The notes under the pieces were generated by a model, which was not told where the DNA came from, made no database searches, and was given only the letters and a program-made list of their open reading frames with translations. From assembly GCA_946405115.1 (NCBI GenBank), contig CAMJGB010000126.1, forward strand, positions 1-5,745: a stretch of DNA of 5,745 nucleotides. The letters run 5' to 3'. Source of the stretch: an uncultured Clostridia bacterium (lineage in GTDB: Bacteria; Bacillota; Clostridia; Saccharofermentanales; Saccharofermentanaceae). Position 1 is the stretch's first letter, and each line of letters opens with the position of its first letter. The translations under genes and the position numbers were made by a program. Shown here piece after piece: positions 1 to 5,745 of this stretch.

Positions 1-206
1 CTATGAATCTTGTTGTTATCACGACACTTCCCGGTATGGCACAGGCTGCAGGTTCGGCTCTTGATTCCATGCATCTTCAGTATGTAGTAGGTACTATTGC
101 AGGAGATGACACTGTATTTGTTGCTACGGAGAGCGTTGAAGATGCCAAGGCACTCTGCGCTACTATAATCGACATGACCGGATCCGAGAATGCTGACAAG
201 GCTTGA
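1..206 (+). CDS. argR: Arginine repressor ArgR, C-terminal part (5' end outside the window)
   Basis: This is the C-terminal oligomerisation and arginine-binding domain of the ArgR/AhrC repressor. The family forms hexamers that bind L-arginine and control arginine biosynthesis and catabolism genes. About 68 codons are visible, starting mid-gene: the frame is open to the left edge, and the ATG at position 3 is an internal methionine rather than the start. The diagnostic segments are [20 protein letters not shown] and [13 protein letters not shown]. The Asp pair in GDD corresponds to the arginine-contacting acidic residues known in the family. The N-terminal winged-helix DNA-binding domain must lie upstream of the window. 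The gene ends in TGA at 204-206 and overlaps recN by 17 bases. The argR-recN order is common in Bacillota, which supports both calls. No terminator separates the two genes, so they are probably co-transcribed. Whether the N-terminal half is intact cannot be judged here. Confidence 0.93.
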   Translation, partial: MNLVVITTLPGMAQAAGSALDSMHLQYVVGTIAGDDTVFVATESVEDAKALCATIIDMTGSENADKA

Positions 207-1884
207 GATTAGAAGTTTTGCAGTAATCGAGCATGCTGTATTCTGTCCCGGAAAAGGTTTTAATGTCATTTCCGGTGAGACAGGTGCAGGTAAGTCTTTG
301 CTTATCGATGCCATAGGTCTCATATTCGGAGAGAAAGCTTCCAAGAATCTTATCAGGAACGACAGCACCAGCGCTTTTGTTGAGGCGGTGTTCGATTGCG
401 AAGATCAGGTTGTTAAGCGCATTGCACCCATCATGGAAGAGTTTGGAATTCCTTTTGAAGACGGAACCGTCATAATCTCCAGAACCTTCAGGGAAGAGGG
501 CAAGAGTATCGCCAGGATCAACGGAACTTCAGTCGTTCTTAATCAGCTTAAGAGAATTAGTTCCGAACTTATAGACATTCACGGACAGAATGATAATTCA
601 AGAATCTTCGATCCTTCAGTTCATATTGATATGCTTGATGCCTTCGGCGGCAGTGAGGTTCTTGATCTTCTTCAGGCCTATAGAGAGAAACTTAAGATTT
701 TTAAGGACCTAACCACATCTTATATCGAAGCAAATAAGCTAGCTTCCGCATCTTCTAACAGAATCGACTATCTTACTTTTGCAGTAAAGGAGATTCGCGA
801 TGCAGATCTTAAGCCGGGCGAAGATGAGGCTTTGTCCACGAGGAAGAAAGAACTGTCTTCGATGGCACGTAATAAAGCTATGATATCTGATGCCGTAAGC
901 TTGGTATCAGGAACTGACAGTAACGGACAGACTCCTTCGGGACGTTTAAGTGAAGCTGTAAGAGCGCTTAACAAGCTTGCTGATAAGGATCCTTCTTTCG
1001 AAGAGTATGTATCAAGACTTCAAAGTATAAGTTTGGACCTAGAAGCGTACAGTTCAGACTTTCTGAAGAAATCTTCTGAATACACTTTCAGCGAGGATGA
1101 AGAGCGCAAGATAAACGACAGATTAAGTAAGATATACGAGCTTGAGTCCAAGTACGGAAAGACAATAGAGGAAGTACTGCTTTTCGCGCAGGAGGGAGAG
1201 AAGGAGCTTAACGATATCGAAGAAGCTTCTTCCAAGGCAGCTTCCCTTAAGAAACAGCTTCGTGATACAGAGGCAGATCTTCTCACGGTTGCAAAAGAGC
1301 TTTCCTCTGAGAGAAAGAAGGCTGCGGAGAAGATGTCGCTTCTTATTACTGAGGAGCTTAAGGATCTTCAGATGCCCTCAAGTTCATTCTCGGTAAAGTT
1401 CGGTACAAGACCGAAGGAACGTTACTTTAATATACACGGCATTGATGATGTTGCTTTCATGTTTAGTGCCAATCCCGGACAGCCTCCGATGGACCTTTCT
1501 GCTACAGCGTCGGGCGGTGAGGCTTCACGTATTATGCTTGCGATAAAGAATATCTTGTCTAGAGCTGATATGATGCCGACTTTGATCTTCGATGAGATCG
1601 ATACGGGTGTATCGGGTCTTGCATCGCTTTCCATCGCGAAGAAGCTTAAGTCGATTTCCCGTGAACATCAGGTACTGTGTGTGTCACACACGGCTCAGCT
1701 TGCTGCAGCTTCAGACCATAATTTCCTTATTGAGAAGAACACTGACGGTACCAATACCTTTACAGATATCATTCCGCTTGATGAAGAAGGCAGTATTACA
1801 GAGGTTTCAAGGCTTCTGTCGGGCACTGACGATAAGGAATCAAGAGAACTCGCTTCCAAGATGATCGAGGAACTTAGGGCTTAA
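190..1884 (+). CDS. recN: DNA repair protein RecN (SMC-like ATPase)
   Basis: RecN is a cytoplasmic SMC-like ATPase that acts early in double-strand break repair by recombination. The protein has 564 residues, a normal full length for the family. Visible motifs are the N-terminal [14 protein letters not shown] start typical of RecN, Walker A GETGAGKS at residues 29-36, and the DIHGQND segment near residue 133. A long charged region rich in Glu, Lys and Ser (roughly 160-400) fits the coiled-coil arm. The ABC signature ASGGE lies at 440-444, Walker B LIFDE ends at D468-E469, and the switch histidine is H500 in VSHTAQLAA. All ATPase elements are present, so it should be active. The ATG at 190 is chosen because the family motif starts at that Met. 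It has no good Shine-Dalgarno sequence and lies 17 bases inside argR, which suggests translational coupling. Its last 45 bases overlap the 3' end of the opposite-strand pseudouridine synthase gene. Confidence 0.97.
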   Translation: MLTRLEIRSFAVIEHAVFCPGKGFNVISGETGAGKSLLIDAIGLIFGEKASKNLIRNDSTSAFVEAVFDCEDQVVKRIAPIMEEFGIPFEDGTVIISRTFREEGKSIARINGTSVVLNQLKRISSELIDIHGQNDNSRIFDPSVHIDMLDAFGGSEVLDLLQAYREKLKIFKDLTTSYIEANKLASASSNRIDYLTFAVKEIRDADLKPGEDEALSTRKKELSSMARNKAMISDAVSLVSGTDSNGQTPSGRLSEAVRALNKLADKDPSFEEYVSRLQSISLDLEAYSSDFLKKSSEYTFSEDEERKINDRLSKIYELESKYGKTIEEVLLFAQEGEKELNDIEEASSKAASLKKQLRDTEADLLTVAKELSSERKKAAEKMSLLITEELKDLQMPSSSFSVKFGTRPKERYFNIHGIDDVAFMFSANPGQPPMDLSATASGGEASRIMLAIKNILSRADMMPTLIFDEIDTGVSGLASLSIAKKLKSISREHQVLCVSHTAQLAAASDHNFLIEKNTDGTNTFTDIIPLDEEGSITEVSRLLSGTDDKESRELASKMIEELRA

Positions 1885-2775
1885 GCCTGCTATCTCAGAA
1901 GGAAGATCACAAGTAAAACTCATGGGTTCATTCGTAATCGGGTGGACAAAATCAATCGCGAAGGCGTGAAGCGCAACTCTCGGGCACTTCTCGTCAAGTT
2001 CCTTCGCGTTAGGGAATCTGTCGCAGGGATTATCAACTGAAAGAGGGCCGTAAAGTCCGTCTCCTACTAGAGGATGTCCGTTATAAGTAGAGTGCACGCG
2101 GATCTGGTGGCAGCGTCCCGTCTTAAGTTCGAACTTTACAAGAGAAACGTTAAGCTCAGGGTCAGTTGCCACAGTCTCATACAAGGTAAGGCAGTCGTGC
2201 GCCTTAGGATCATCGGGGGAACACACGTCTCTTATCATTACCGAGCCCTCACGCCTTTTTATGGGAAGGTCAATCGTGCCCTCAAGGGGATCGTAAATGC
2301 CGTAAACTGCAGCAAGATATCGCTTTCTTATCTTCTGCTCACCGAAAAGCTTATGTATGTGGCCTGTCTTAGCCAAGATAACAAGACCTGAAGTCTCTCT
2401 GTCCAGGCGCATTACGGGGTGAAGAGCCTTGTCGGAAGAGTTGAGTGACGTAAGAAGTGAGTCATCAAGGTGACCGTGGGTAGGGTGCGTGACCATTCCT
2501 GAGGGTTTAACTACAACAGCGAAGTACTGATCCTCATAAAGTATCGGGACTTCTGGAATACTGTTGAGTTTTCCGACATCATCGTCATAAGAAGCAAAGA
2601 TAACATCACCTTCGGAGACGATATACTTAATTGTCTTGTGCTCGCCGTTAACCTCCAAAGTTCCGTATAGCTTAACTCTTTTGATCATCGTAGAACTCAT
2701 GTTGAGTTCGTGACTCATTACGGTTTTAAGGGTTCTTCCGTGCTCTTTGCTTGTTACAACGTGGTTAAATTGCAT
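1840..2775 (-). CDS. RluA-family RNA pseudouridine synthase
   Basis: This enzyme isomerises specific uridines in rRNA or tRNA to pseudouridine. The protein has 311 residues, normal for the RluA/RluD group. An S4-like RNA-binding region is likely at about residues 13-61 (GRTLKTVMSHEL through VNGEHKTIKYIVSEGDVI). The catalytic domain begins near residue 78 with KPSGMVTHP (90-98). The catalytic motif RLDRETSGLVILAKT places the nucleophilic aspartate at D125. The conserved TGRCHQIRVH segment is at 219-228, followed by HPLVGDGLYG. Everything needed for catalysis is present. The target uridine cannot be deduced: relatives include RluD, RluC, RluA and Bacillus YlyB, YjbO and YhcT, so no symbol is given. 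The start at 2775 is preceded by AAGG eight bases upstream on the minus strand. The gene is divergent from rny and convergent with recN, whose 3' end it overlaps by 45 bases. Confidence 0.95.
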   Translation of the reverse strand: MQFNHVVTSKEHGRTLKTVMSHELNMSSTMIKRVKLYGTLEVNGEHKTIKYIVSEGDVIFASYDDDVGKLNSIPEVPILYEDQYFAVVVKPSGMVTHPTHGHLDDSLLTSLNSSDKALHPVMRLDRETSGLVILAKTGHIHKLFGEQKIRKRYLAAVYGIYDPLEGTIDLPIKRREGSVMIRDVCSPDDPKAHDCLTLYETVATDPELNVSLVKFELKTGRCHQIRVHSTYNGHPLVGDGLYGPLSVDNPCDRFPNAKELDEKCPRVALHAFAIDFVHPITNEPMSFTCDLPSEIAGLSPKFLDHLGSEFS

Positions 2776-2783
2776 TTTGCCGA

Positions 2784-2787
2784 CCTT
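2784..2787 (-). promoter_or_regulatory. Ribosome binding site of the pseudouridine synthase gene
   Basis: On the minus strand AAGG (within AAGGTCGG) ends eight bases before the ATG at 2775, a normal spacing that supports this start. It overlaps the -35 box of the rightward rny promoter candidate on the opposite strand. Confidence 0.5.
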
Positions 2788-2814
2788 GACACTCGTGTTT
2801 TTTATTTTTATTAT
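2786..2814 (+). promoter_or_regulatory. Candidate sigma-A promoter for rny
   Basis: A perfect -35 hexamer TTGACA (2786-2791) is followed after a 17-base spacer by TATTAT (2809-2814), five of six matches to the -10 consensus. The predicted start is near 2821, giving rny a leader of about 59 bases. The spacer and surrounding DNA are T-rich. The consensus quality is high, but the promoter is read by eye only. Confidence 0.55.
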
Positions 2815-2826
2815 AACTAATGGCTA

Positions 2827-2854
2827 AGTATAGTCTATAAATGTTCTTTGACAA
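2827..2854 (-). promoter_or_regulatory. Candidate leftward promoter for the pseudouridine synthase gene
   Basis: Read on the minus strand, TTGTCA (plus-strand 2854-2849) and TATACT (2832-2827) are separated by 16 bases. Each has five of six consensus matches. The predicted start near 2820 would give a leader of about 45 bases. The box faces the rny promoter candidate, and both initiation points fall around 2820. An alternative AT-rich -10-like tract (TTATAAT on the minus strand, near 2810-2816) also exists, so the exact site is uncertain. Confidence 0.4.
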
Positions 2855-2863
2855 CTTTATATT

Positions 2864-2870
2864 GGAGGTG
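2864..2870 (+). promoter_or_regulatory. Strong ribosome binding site that decides the rny start
   Basis: GGAGGTG is nearly the full anti-Shine-Dalgarno complement and ends nine bases before the ATG at 2880. It lies inside the 13-codon extension that would result from using the upstream in-frame ATG at 2841, so it argues for initiation at 2880. Confidence 0.85.
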
Positions 2871-2879
2871 AGTACCAAC

Positions 2880-4445
2880 ATGCAGTGGTTAATGTATTTA
2901 ATCATTGGATTGGTTGTCGGTATCATCCTCGGTTTGTTCGGTATGCATATGTATTATAAACTCGGATTGTCTGCTAAGCAGAAGCAATTAGAAGACGATT
3001 CGGTTAAGGCAAAAGCAGAGGCTGAAAGAATCGAGGCGGAAGCACAAAAGGATGCCGAGAACCGCAAGCGAGAGCTCTTGTTGCAAGCTAAGGAAGAAAT
3101 CTCTAAGGCTCGCGTCGAACTTGAACATGACGTAAGAGAGAAGAGACAGGAACTTGCAAGAGAGAGAAACAAGCTTGAGCAGAAGGAAGACAATGTTGAG
3201 AAGCAGCTCGCTATCGCAGAAAATAAGCGTGCTATGTACGAAGCTAAGCTCGAAGAGGCTCAGAGAAATGTCGAGAGGACAAAGGAACTCGAAGTCAAGA
3301 AAGAGCATGAGCTTGAGAACATCTCAGGATTGTCTATCTCCGAGGCAAGAACTTTGGTTCTTGATGCTGCGGAGAAGGAGTACAGCCATGATATGGCTAT
3401 GATGCTCAGGCAAATGGAAGAGAAAACCAAGCAGGATGCTGACAAGATTGCAAAAGACATCATTGTCACATCTATTCAGAGATATGCATCTGATTACGTT
3501 TCGGAAGCTACTGTGTCTGTTGTTAACCTTCCCAATGACGAGATGAAGGGTAGAATCATTGGTCGTGAGGGTAGAAATATCCGTGCCATCGAGACCATTA
3601 CCGGAGTTGATCTTATTATCGACGATACTCCTGAAGCAGTTATCCTCTCGTCATTTGATCCGATCAGAAGAGAGGTGGCAAGGATCACTATCGAGAAACT
3701 TGTTTCCGATGGAAGAATCCATCCCGCTAGGATCGAAGAGATGGCTAATAAGGCCAGGAAGGAAATTAACCAGACGATTAAGCAGGAAGGTGAGAGAGCA
3801 GCCTATGAGACAGGCGTCATGAACCTTCATCCCGAAGTCATCAAGCTCCTCGGTAAGCTTAAGTATCGTACAAGTTACGGACAGAATGTTCTTAAGCACT
3901 CCATCGAAGTAAGCTTCCTTGCCGGAATGATGGCAGGAGAGTTGGGACTTGATGTTAATTTCGCTAAGAGAGCAGGACTTCTTCATGATATCGGTAAGGC
4001 TGTAGACTTCGAACAGGAAGGCACACACGTACAGCTCGGTACCGACATCGTCAGAAAGTATCATGAATCTGATAACGTCTGCAATGCCGTTGAATCACAT
4101 CATGGTGATGTTGAAGCCAAGACAGCCGAGGCTGTTCTTGTTGCCGCAGCTGATGCTATTTCTGCTGCAAGACCGGGAGCAAGAAGAGAGAATCTTGAGA
4201 CTTATATCAAGAGAATTCAGAAGCTCGAGGAGATCGCGACAAGCTTTGACGGAGTCGAGAAGAGTTACGCGATTCAGGCCGGTAGAGAGATCCGTGTCAT
4301 AGTTGAACCCGAGAAGGTTAACGATGAGGAGATGATCTTGAAGGCAAGGCAGATTTGTAAGAAGATCGAGGATGAGCTGGATTATCCGGGTCAGATCAAG
4401 GTTAATATCATCCGTGAGACTCGTGCAACTGATGTTGCAAAGTAA
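2880..4445 (+). CDS. rny: Ribonuclease Y (membrane-anchored endoribonuclease)
   Basis: RNase Y is the endonuclease that starts decay and processing of many mRNAs in Bacillota, acting at the inner face of the membrane. The protein has 521 residues from the ATG at 2880, matching the usual length of about 520. A single membrane helix (about residues 3-25, [17 protein letters not shown]) is followed by a long charged coiled coil (about 30-195, rich in Glu, Lys, Arg and Ala). The KH RNA-binding domain carries [10 protein letters not shown], with the GxxG loop at G228-G231. The HD phosphohydrolase domain has the LLHDIGKA motif with metal-binding H369-D370 and a later SHHGD segment. The C-terminal RNase Y-specific domain ends at residue 521. 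All catalytic parts are intact. An in-frame ATG at 2841 would add 13 residues but lacks a ribosome binding site, and the GGAGGTG would be inside the coding sequence. The gene appears monocistronic, between its own promoter candidate and a terminator. Confidence 0.97.
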   Translation: MQWLMYLIIGLVVGIILGLFGMHMYYKLGLSAKQKQLEDDSVKAKAEAERIEAEAQKDAENRKRELLLQAKEEISKARVELEHDVREKRQELARERNKLEQKEDNVEKQLAIAENKRAMYEAKLEEAQRNVERTKELEVKKEHELENISGLSISEARTLVLDAAEKEYSHDMAMMLRQMEEKTKQDADKIAKDIIVTSIQRYASDYVSEATVSVVNLPNDEMKGRIIGREGRNIRAIETITGVDLIIDDTPEAVILSSFDPIRREVARITIEKLVSDGRIHPARIEEMANKARKEINQTIKQEGERAAYETGVMNLHPEVIKLLGKLKYRTSYGQNVLKHSIEVSFLAGMMAGELGLDVNFAKRAGLLHDIGKAVDFEQEGTHVQLGTDIVRKYHESDNVCNAVESHHGDVEAKTAEAVLVAAADAISAARPGARRENLETYIKRIQKLEEIATSFDGVEKSYAIQAGREIRVIVEPEKVNDEEMILKARQICKKIEDELDYPGQIKVNIIRETRATDVAK

Positions 4446-4507
4446 ATAAACAAACTTTTTACCTTAGTTAGATTTATTTGTTGATGGGTTGGCAATTCAC
4501 CAATAAG

Positions 4508-4540
4508 AAGACGGGCATTCTGCGGCCCGTCTTTTTATTT
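4508..4540 (+). terminator. Intrinsic (rho-independent) terminator after rny
   Basis: A perfect nine-base-pair stem AAGACGGGC (4508-4516) / GCCCGTCTT (4525-4533) encloses the eight-base loop ATTCTGCG. The run of T starting in the stem continues to 4536, followed by ATTT. It sits 62 bases after the rny stop and ends that transcript before the response regulator unit. The left side is A-rich too, but the leftward strand has no gene to terminate here. Confidence 0.92.
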
Positions 4541-4578
4541 TCCTCAATATTTCACCAAATTAAAAATTACTAAAGTCT

Positions 4579-4607
4579 TTTAATATGTAAAATGTTTATA
4601 CTATAAT
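4579..4607 (+). promoter_or_regulatory. Candidate promoter of the two-component operon
   Basis: A perfect -10 hexamer TATAAT lies at 4602-4607. The best -35 at a 17-base spacing is TTTAAT (4579-4584), with only three of six consensus matches, so the promoter may be weak or activator-dependent, for example by its own response regulator. The predicted start near 4614 would leave a leader of only about eight bases and truncate the Shine-Dalgarno sequence. A further upstream start is therefore possible. Confidence 0.4.
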
Positions 4608-4611
4608 TTAT

Positions 4612-4622
4612 TAGGTGACCTA
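4612..4622. promoter_or_regulatory. 11-base dyad over the response regulator ribosome binding site
   Basis: TAGGTGACCTA is a perfect odd-length inverted repeat (five-base arms around one G). It includes the likely Shine-Dalgarno AGGTGA (4613-4618), only three bases from the ATG at 4622, and the first base of the start codon. A hairpin with a one-base loop cannot form, so any function would be as a DNA operator. Chance is a real alternative. Confidence 0.3.
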
Positions 4623-5329
4623 TGGATAAAGTTATATATATTGCCGACGATGACGATAACATCAGAAACCTGTTAAAGTCGTTTCTGGAAAGAGAAGGAT
4701 ACATAATCTACGGATTCCCTACAGGAGATGATCTTCTGAAGAGGTTTATTACCAATCCCTGTAATCTTATTATTCTCGATGTTATGATGCCCGGCCGTGA
4801 CGGTTTCTTTATCCTGACTGAGATCAGGAAGATCAGCAATATTCCGATTATTATGCTTACCGCAAGAGATTCCGATGCCGATTACATCGAGGGTCTTAAT
4901 CTGGGATCTGATGATTACTTCACAAAGCCTTTCAGTCCGATCAAACTCGTTACAAAAGTTAAGTCCATTTTTGCAAGACTTGAAGCAGTAAATACAATCA
5001 ATGTTGATGCATCTGATTCCGAGCTTACATTCGCTGACATAACGATTAACAGAAAGACCAAGTCTGCCACATTGAAGGGTAAGGAACTTAATCTGACACC
5101 TAATGAATATACACTTCTTACTTATCTTATGATCAACAGTGACAGAGCAGTTCCTAGAGTAGAACTTCTCGATAAGATCTGGGGTTATGAAACTGAGATA
5201 GAGACACGTGTTGCCGACGATACTGTTAAGAGGTTAAGAAAGAAGATTGCAGATTCCGATGCTAAGATCTCCACTGTTTGGGGTTATGGCTTCAGACTGA
5301 CTACCAGCGCTGATGGCACGGGAGAATAA
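4622..5329 (+). CDS. OmpR/PhoB-family response regulator
   Basis: This is a cytoplasmic two-component response regulator that, once phosphorylated, binds DNA and controls transcription. The protein has 235 residues, typical of the family. The receiver domain (about 1-120) shows the acidic pocket D9-D12, phosphoacceptor D53 in LIILDVMMPGRDG, the conserved T80 in MLTAR, Y99 at the switch position, and K102 in TKPF. A short linker leads to a winged-helix DNA-binding domain (about 131-228), with LTPNEYTLLTYLM, the RVADDTVKRLRKKI recognition-helix region and the terminal WGYGFRL (220-226). All phosphorelay residues are intact. The ATG at 4622 follows AGGTGA at an unusually short spacing. The gene begins a new transcription unit after the rny terminator and overlaps the downstream sensor gene by 17 bases, which indicates a cognate pair. 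Similarity to PhoP, VanR or ResD-type regulators is general, so the regulon and signal cannot be named. Confidence 0.95.
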   Translation: MDKVIYIADDDDNIRNLLKSFLEREGYIIYGFPTGDDLLKRFITNPCNLIILDVMMPGRDGFFILTEIRKISNIPIIMLTARDSDADYIEGLNLGSDDYFTKPFSPIKLVTKVKSIFARLEAVNTINVDASDSELTFADITINRKTKSATLKGKELNLTPNEYTLLTYLMINSDRAVPRVELLDKIWGYETEIETRVADDTVKRLRKKIADSDAKISTVWGYGFRLTTSADGTGE

Positions 5330-5745
5330 GAACAAAGATAATGTATCTTCTGAAGGCAAGCAGTTTCGTTTGCCTTTGTTTGTTCATATATACATTTCTC
5401 TTCTTGCGGTTACTTTGATCACAGGTACTTTGATATGGCTGTCCAGTAACTTCATCATGCAAAACTATATCGCTTCCGAATGCGATACAAGAATCAGTAA
5501 TGCTGTTAATTCATGTCAGTCATTTGCTGAAGCTTTCAGAAATTCAATCACTCCGGAATCAGGTACAGAAGAACAGATCAGGACTAATCTTCTTAATTCA
5601 ATTGTATCTTCATCCGACCTTTCTAACGAAGCGTCCATCGTTCTGTTTGAAGATGATGTATCAGGAAACGGTTATAACGTTCTTTGGCCTACCGCATCAT
5701 ATTCTGTATCTTCCAGAAACAGAGCCGAGATGTATCTTAATACGA
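5313..5745 (+). CDS. Probable membrane sensor histidine kinase, N-terminal part (runs off the right edge)
   Basis: A frame opens at the ATG at 5313 and stays open for 144 codons to the window edge. An in-frame TGA at 5298-5300 rules out any earlier start except CTG at 5310. The protein begins with a hydrophilic, Lys/Arg-containing cytoplasmic tail (MARENKNKDN), then one clear membrane helix at about residues 22-44 (LFVHIYISLLAVTLITGTLIW). The rest, polar and Ser/Asn-rich, is probably the start of an extracytoplasmic sensor domain with two cysteines, C57 and C68. The 17-base overlap with the response regulator and this topology fit a sensor histidine kinase that would phosphorylate the D53 regulator. 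The HAMP, dimerisation and ATPase domains would lie beyond the window, so the kinase call rests on context. There is no clear Shine-Dalgarno sequence; translation is probably coupled to the upstream gene. I do not recognise the sensor domain. Confidence 0.8.
   Translation, partial: MARENKNKDNVSSEGKQFRLPLFVHIYISLLAVTLITGTLIWLSSNFIMQNYIASECDTRISNAVNSCQSFAEAFRNSITPESGTEEQIRTNLLNSIVSSSDLSNEASIVLFEDDVSGNGYNVLWPTASYSVSSRNRAEMYLNT

Noticed and set aside
179..186. CGGATCCG palindrome just before the recN start
   Set aside because: An eight-base palindrome within argR coding sequence; short enough to be chance, and not resembling an ARG box or LexA site.
768..1634. Ser-rich minus-strand open frames across recN
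   Set aside because: They are antisense to the RecN coiled coil; Ser and Leu richness is what reversed Lys/Glu-rich AAG and GAA/GAG codons produce.
1592..1864. 90-codon plus-strand frame within the 3' part of recN
   Set aside because: It is an out-of-frame shadow of the Walker B and switch region of RecN, with no protein-like features.
2074..2391. 105-codon plus-strand open frame inside the pseudouridine synthase gene
   Set aside because: It is antisense to conserved catalytic sequence, has no family resemblance and no convincing ribosome binding site.
2848..2853. Second TTGACA on the plus strand upstream of rny
   Set aside because: No -10-like hexamer follows at 16-18 bases (the region holds the GGAGGTG and start codon). 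The sequence is better read as the reverse complement of the leftward -35.
3651..4064. 137-codon open frame on the minus strand inside rny
   Set aside because: It lies fully antisense to the KH-HD region of RNase Y, has no recognisable domain, and is explained by the codon bias of the real gene.
4443..4484. AT-rich imperfect inverted repeat just after the rny stop (AAATAAA and TTTATTT)
   Set aside because: The arms pair over only about seven A-T pairs with a long loop, with no T run beyond. The GC-rich hairpin at 4508 is the credible terminator.
4489..4505. TTGG/CCAA short inverted repeat in the rny 3' region
   Set aside because: The four-base arms around a seven-base gap are too short to distinguish from chance.

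Overview
The window looks like ordinary chromosomal core sequence from a Gram-positive anaerobe of the Bacillota, most likely class Clostridia. The evidence is the argR-recN gene pair, a membrane-anchored RNase Y, strong Shine-Dalgarno sequences (GGAGGTG), T-rich intrinsic termination and moderate-to-low GC with AT-rich intergenic DNA. The family or genus cannot be fixed from the sequence alone. I see no mobile element, CRISPR array, tRNA or rRNA, and no clear sign of horizontal transfer.

Layout from left to right. Positions 1-206 hold the C-terminal half of the arginine repressor ArgR. It overlaps the start of recN (190-1884), a complete SMC-like DNA repair ATPase. On the opposite strand, tail-to-tail with recN and sharing 45 bases with its 3' end, is a complete RluA-family pseudouridine synthase (1840-2775). 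A 104-base divergent intergenic region (2776-2879) carries two candidate promoters facing each other, one for the pseudouridine synthase (leftward) and one for rny (rightward). The complete RNase Y gene occupies 2880-4445, starting after an excellent ribosome binding site. A clear intrinsic terminator follows at 4508-4540. A new unit then begins with an AT-rich promoter and an OmpR/PhoB-type response regulator (4622-5329). This overlaps the start of a membrane sensor protein, presumably its histidine kinase, which runs off the right edge (5313-5745).

Functionally there are three modules: argR-recN (arginine regulation and double-strand break repair, linked by position rather than by known function), an RNA module (RNA pseudouridylation divergent from the main mRNA-turnover endonuclease), and a two-component signalling pair of unknown stimulus. 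The gene families are all well known. The less ordinary features are in the arrangement: the recN/pseudouridine synthase 3' overlap, the face-to-face promoters between the two RNA genes, and the response regulator start site, where the SD sequence sits in an 11-base dyad next to the -10 box. I did not find evidence of a previously undescribed system.
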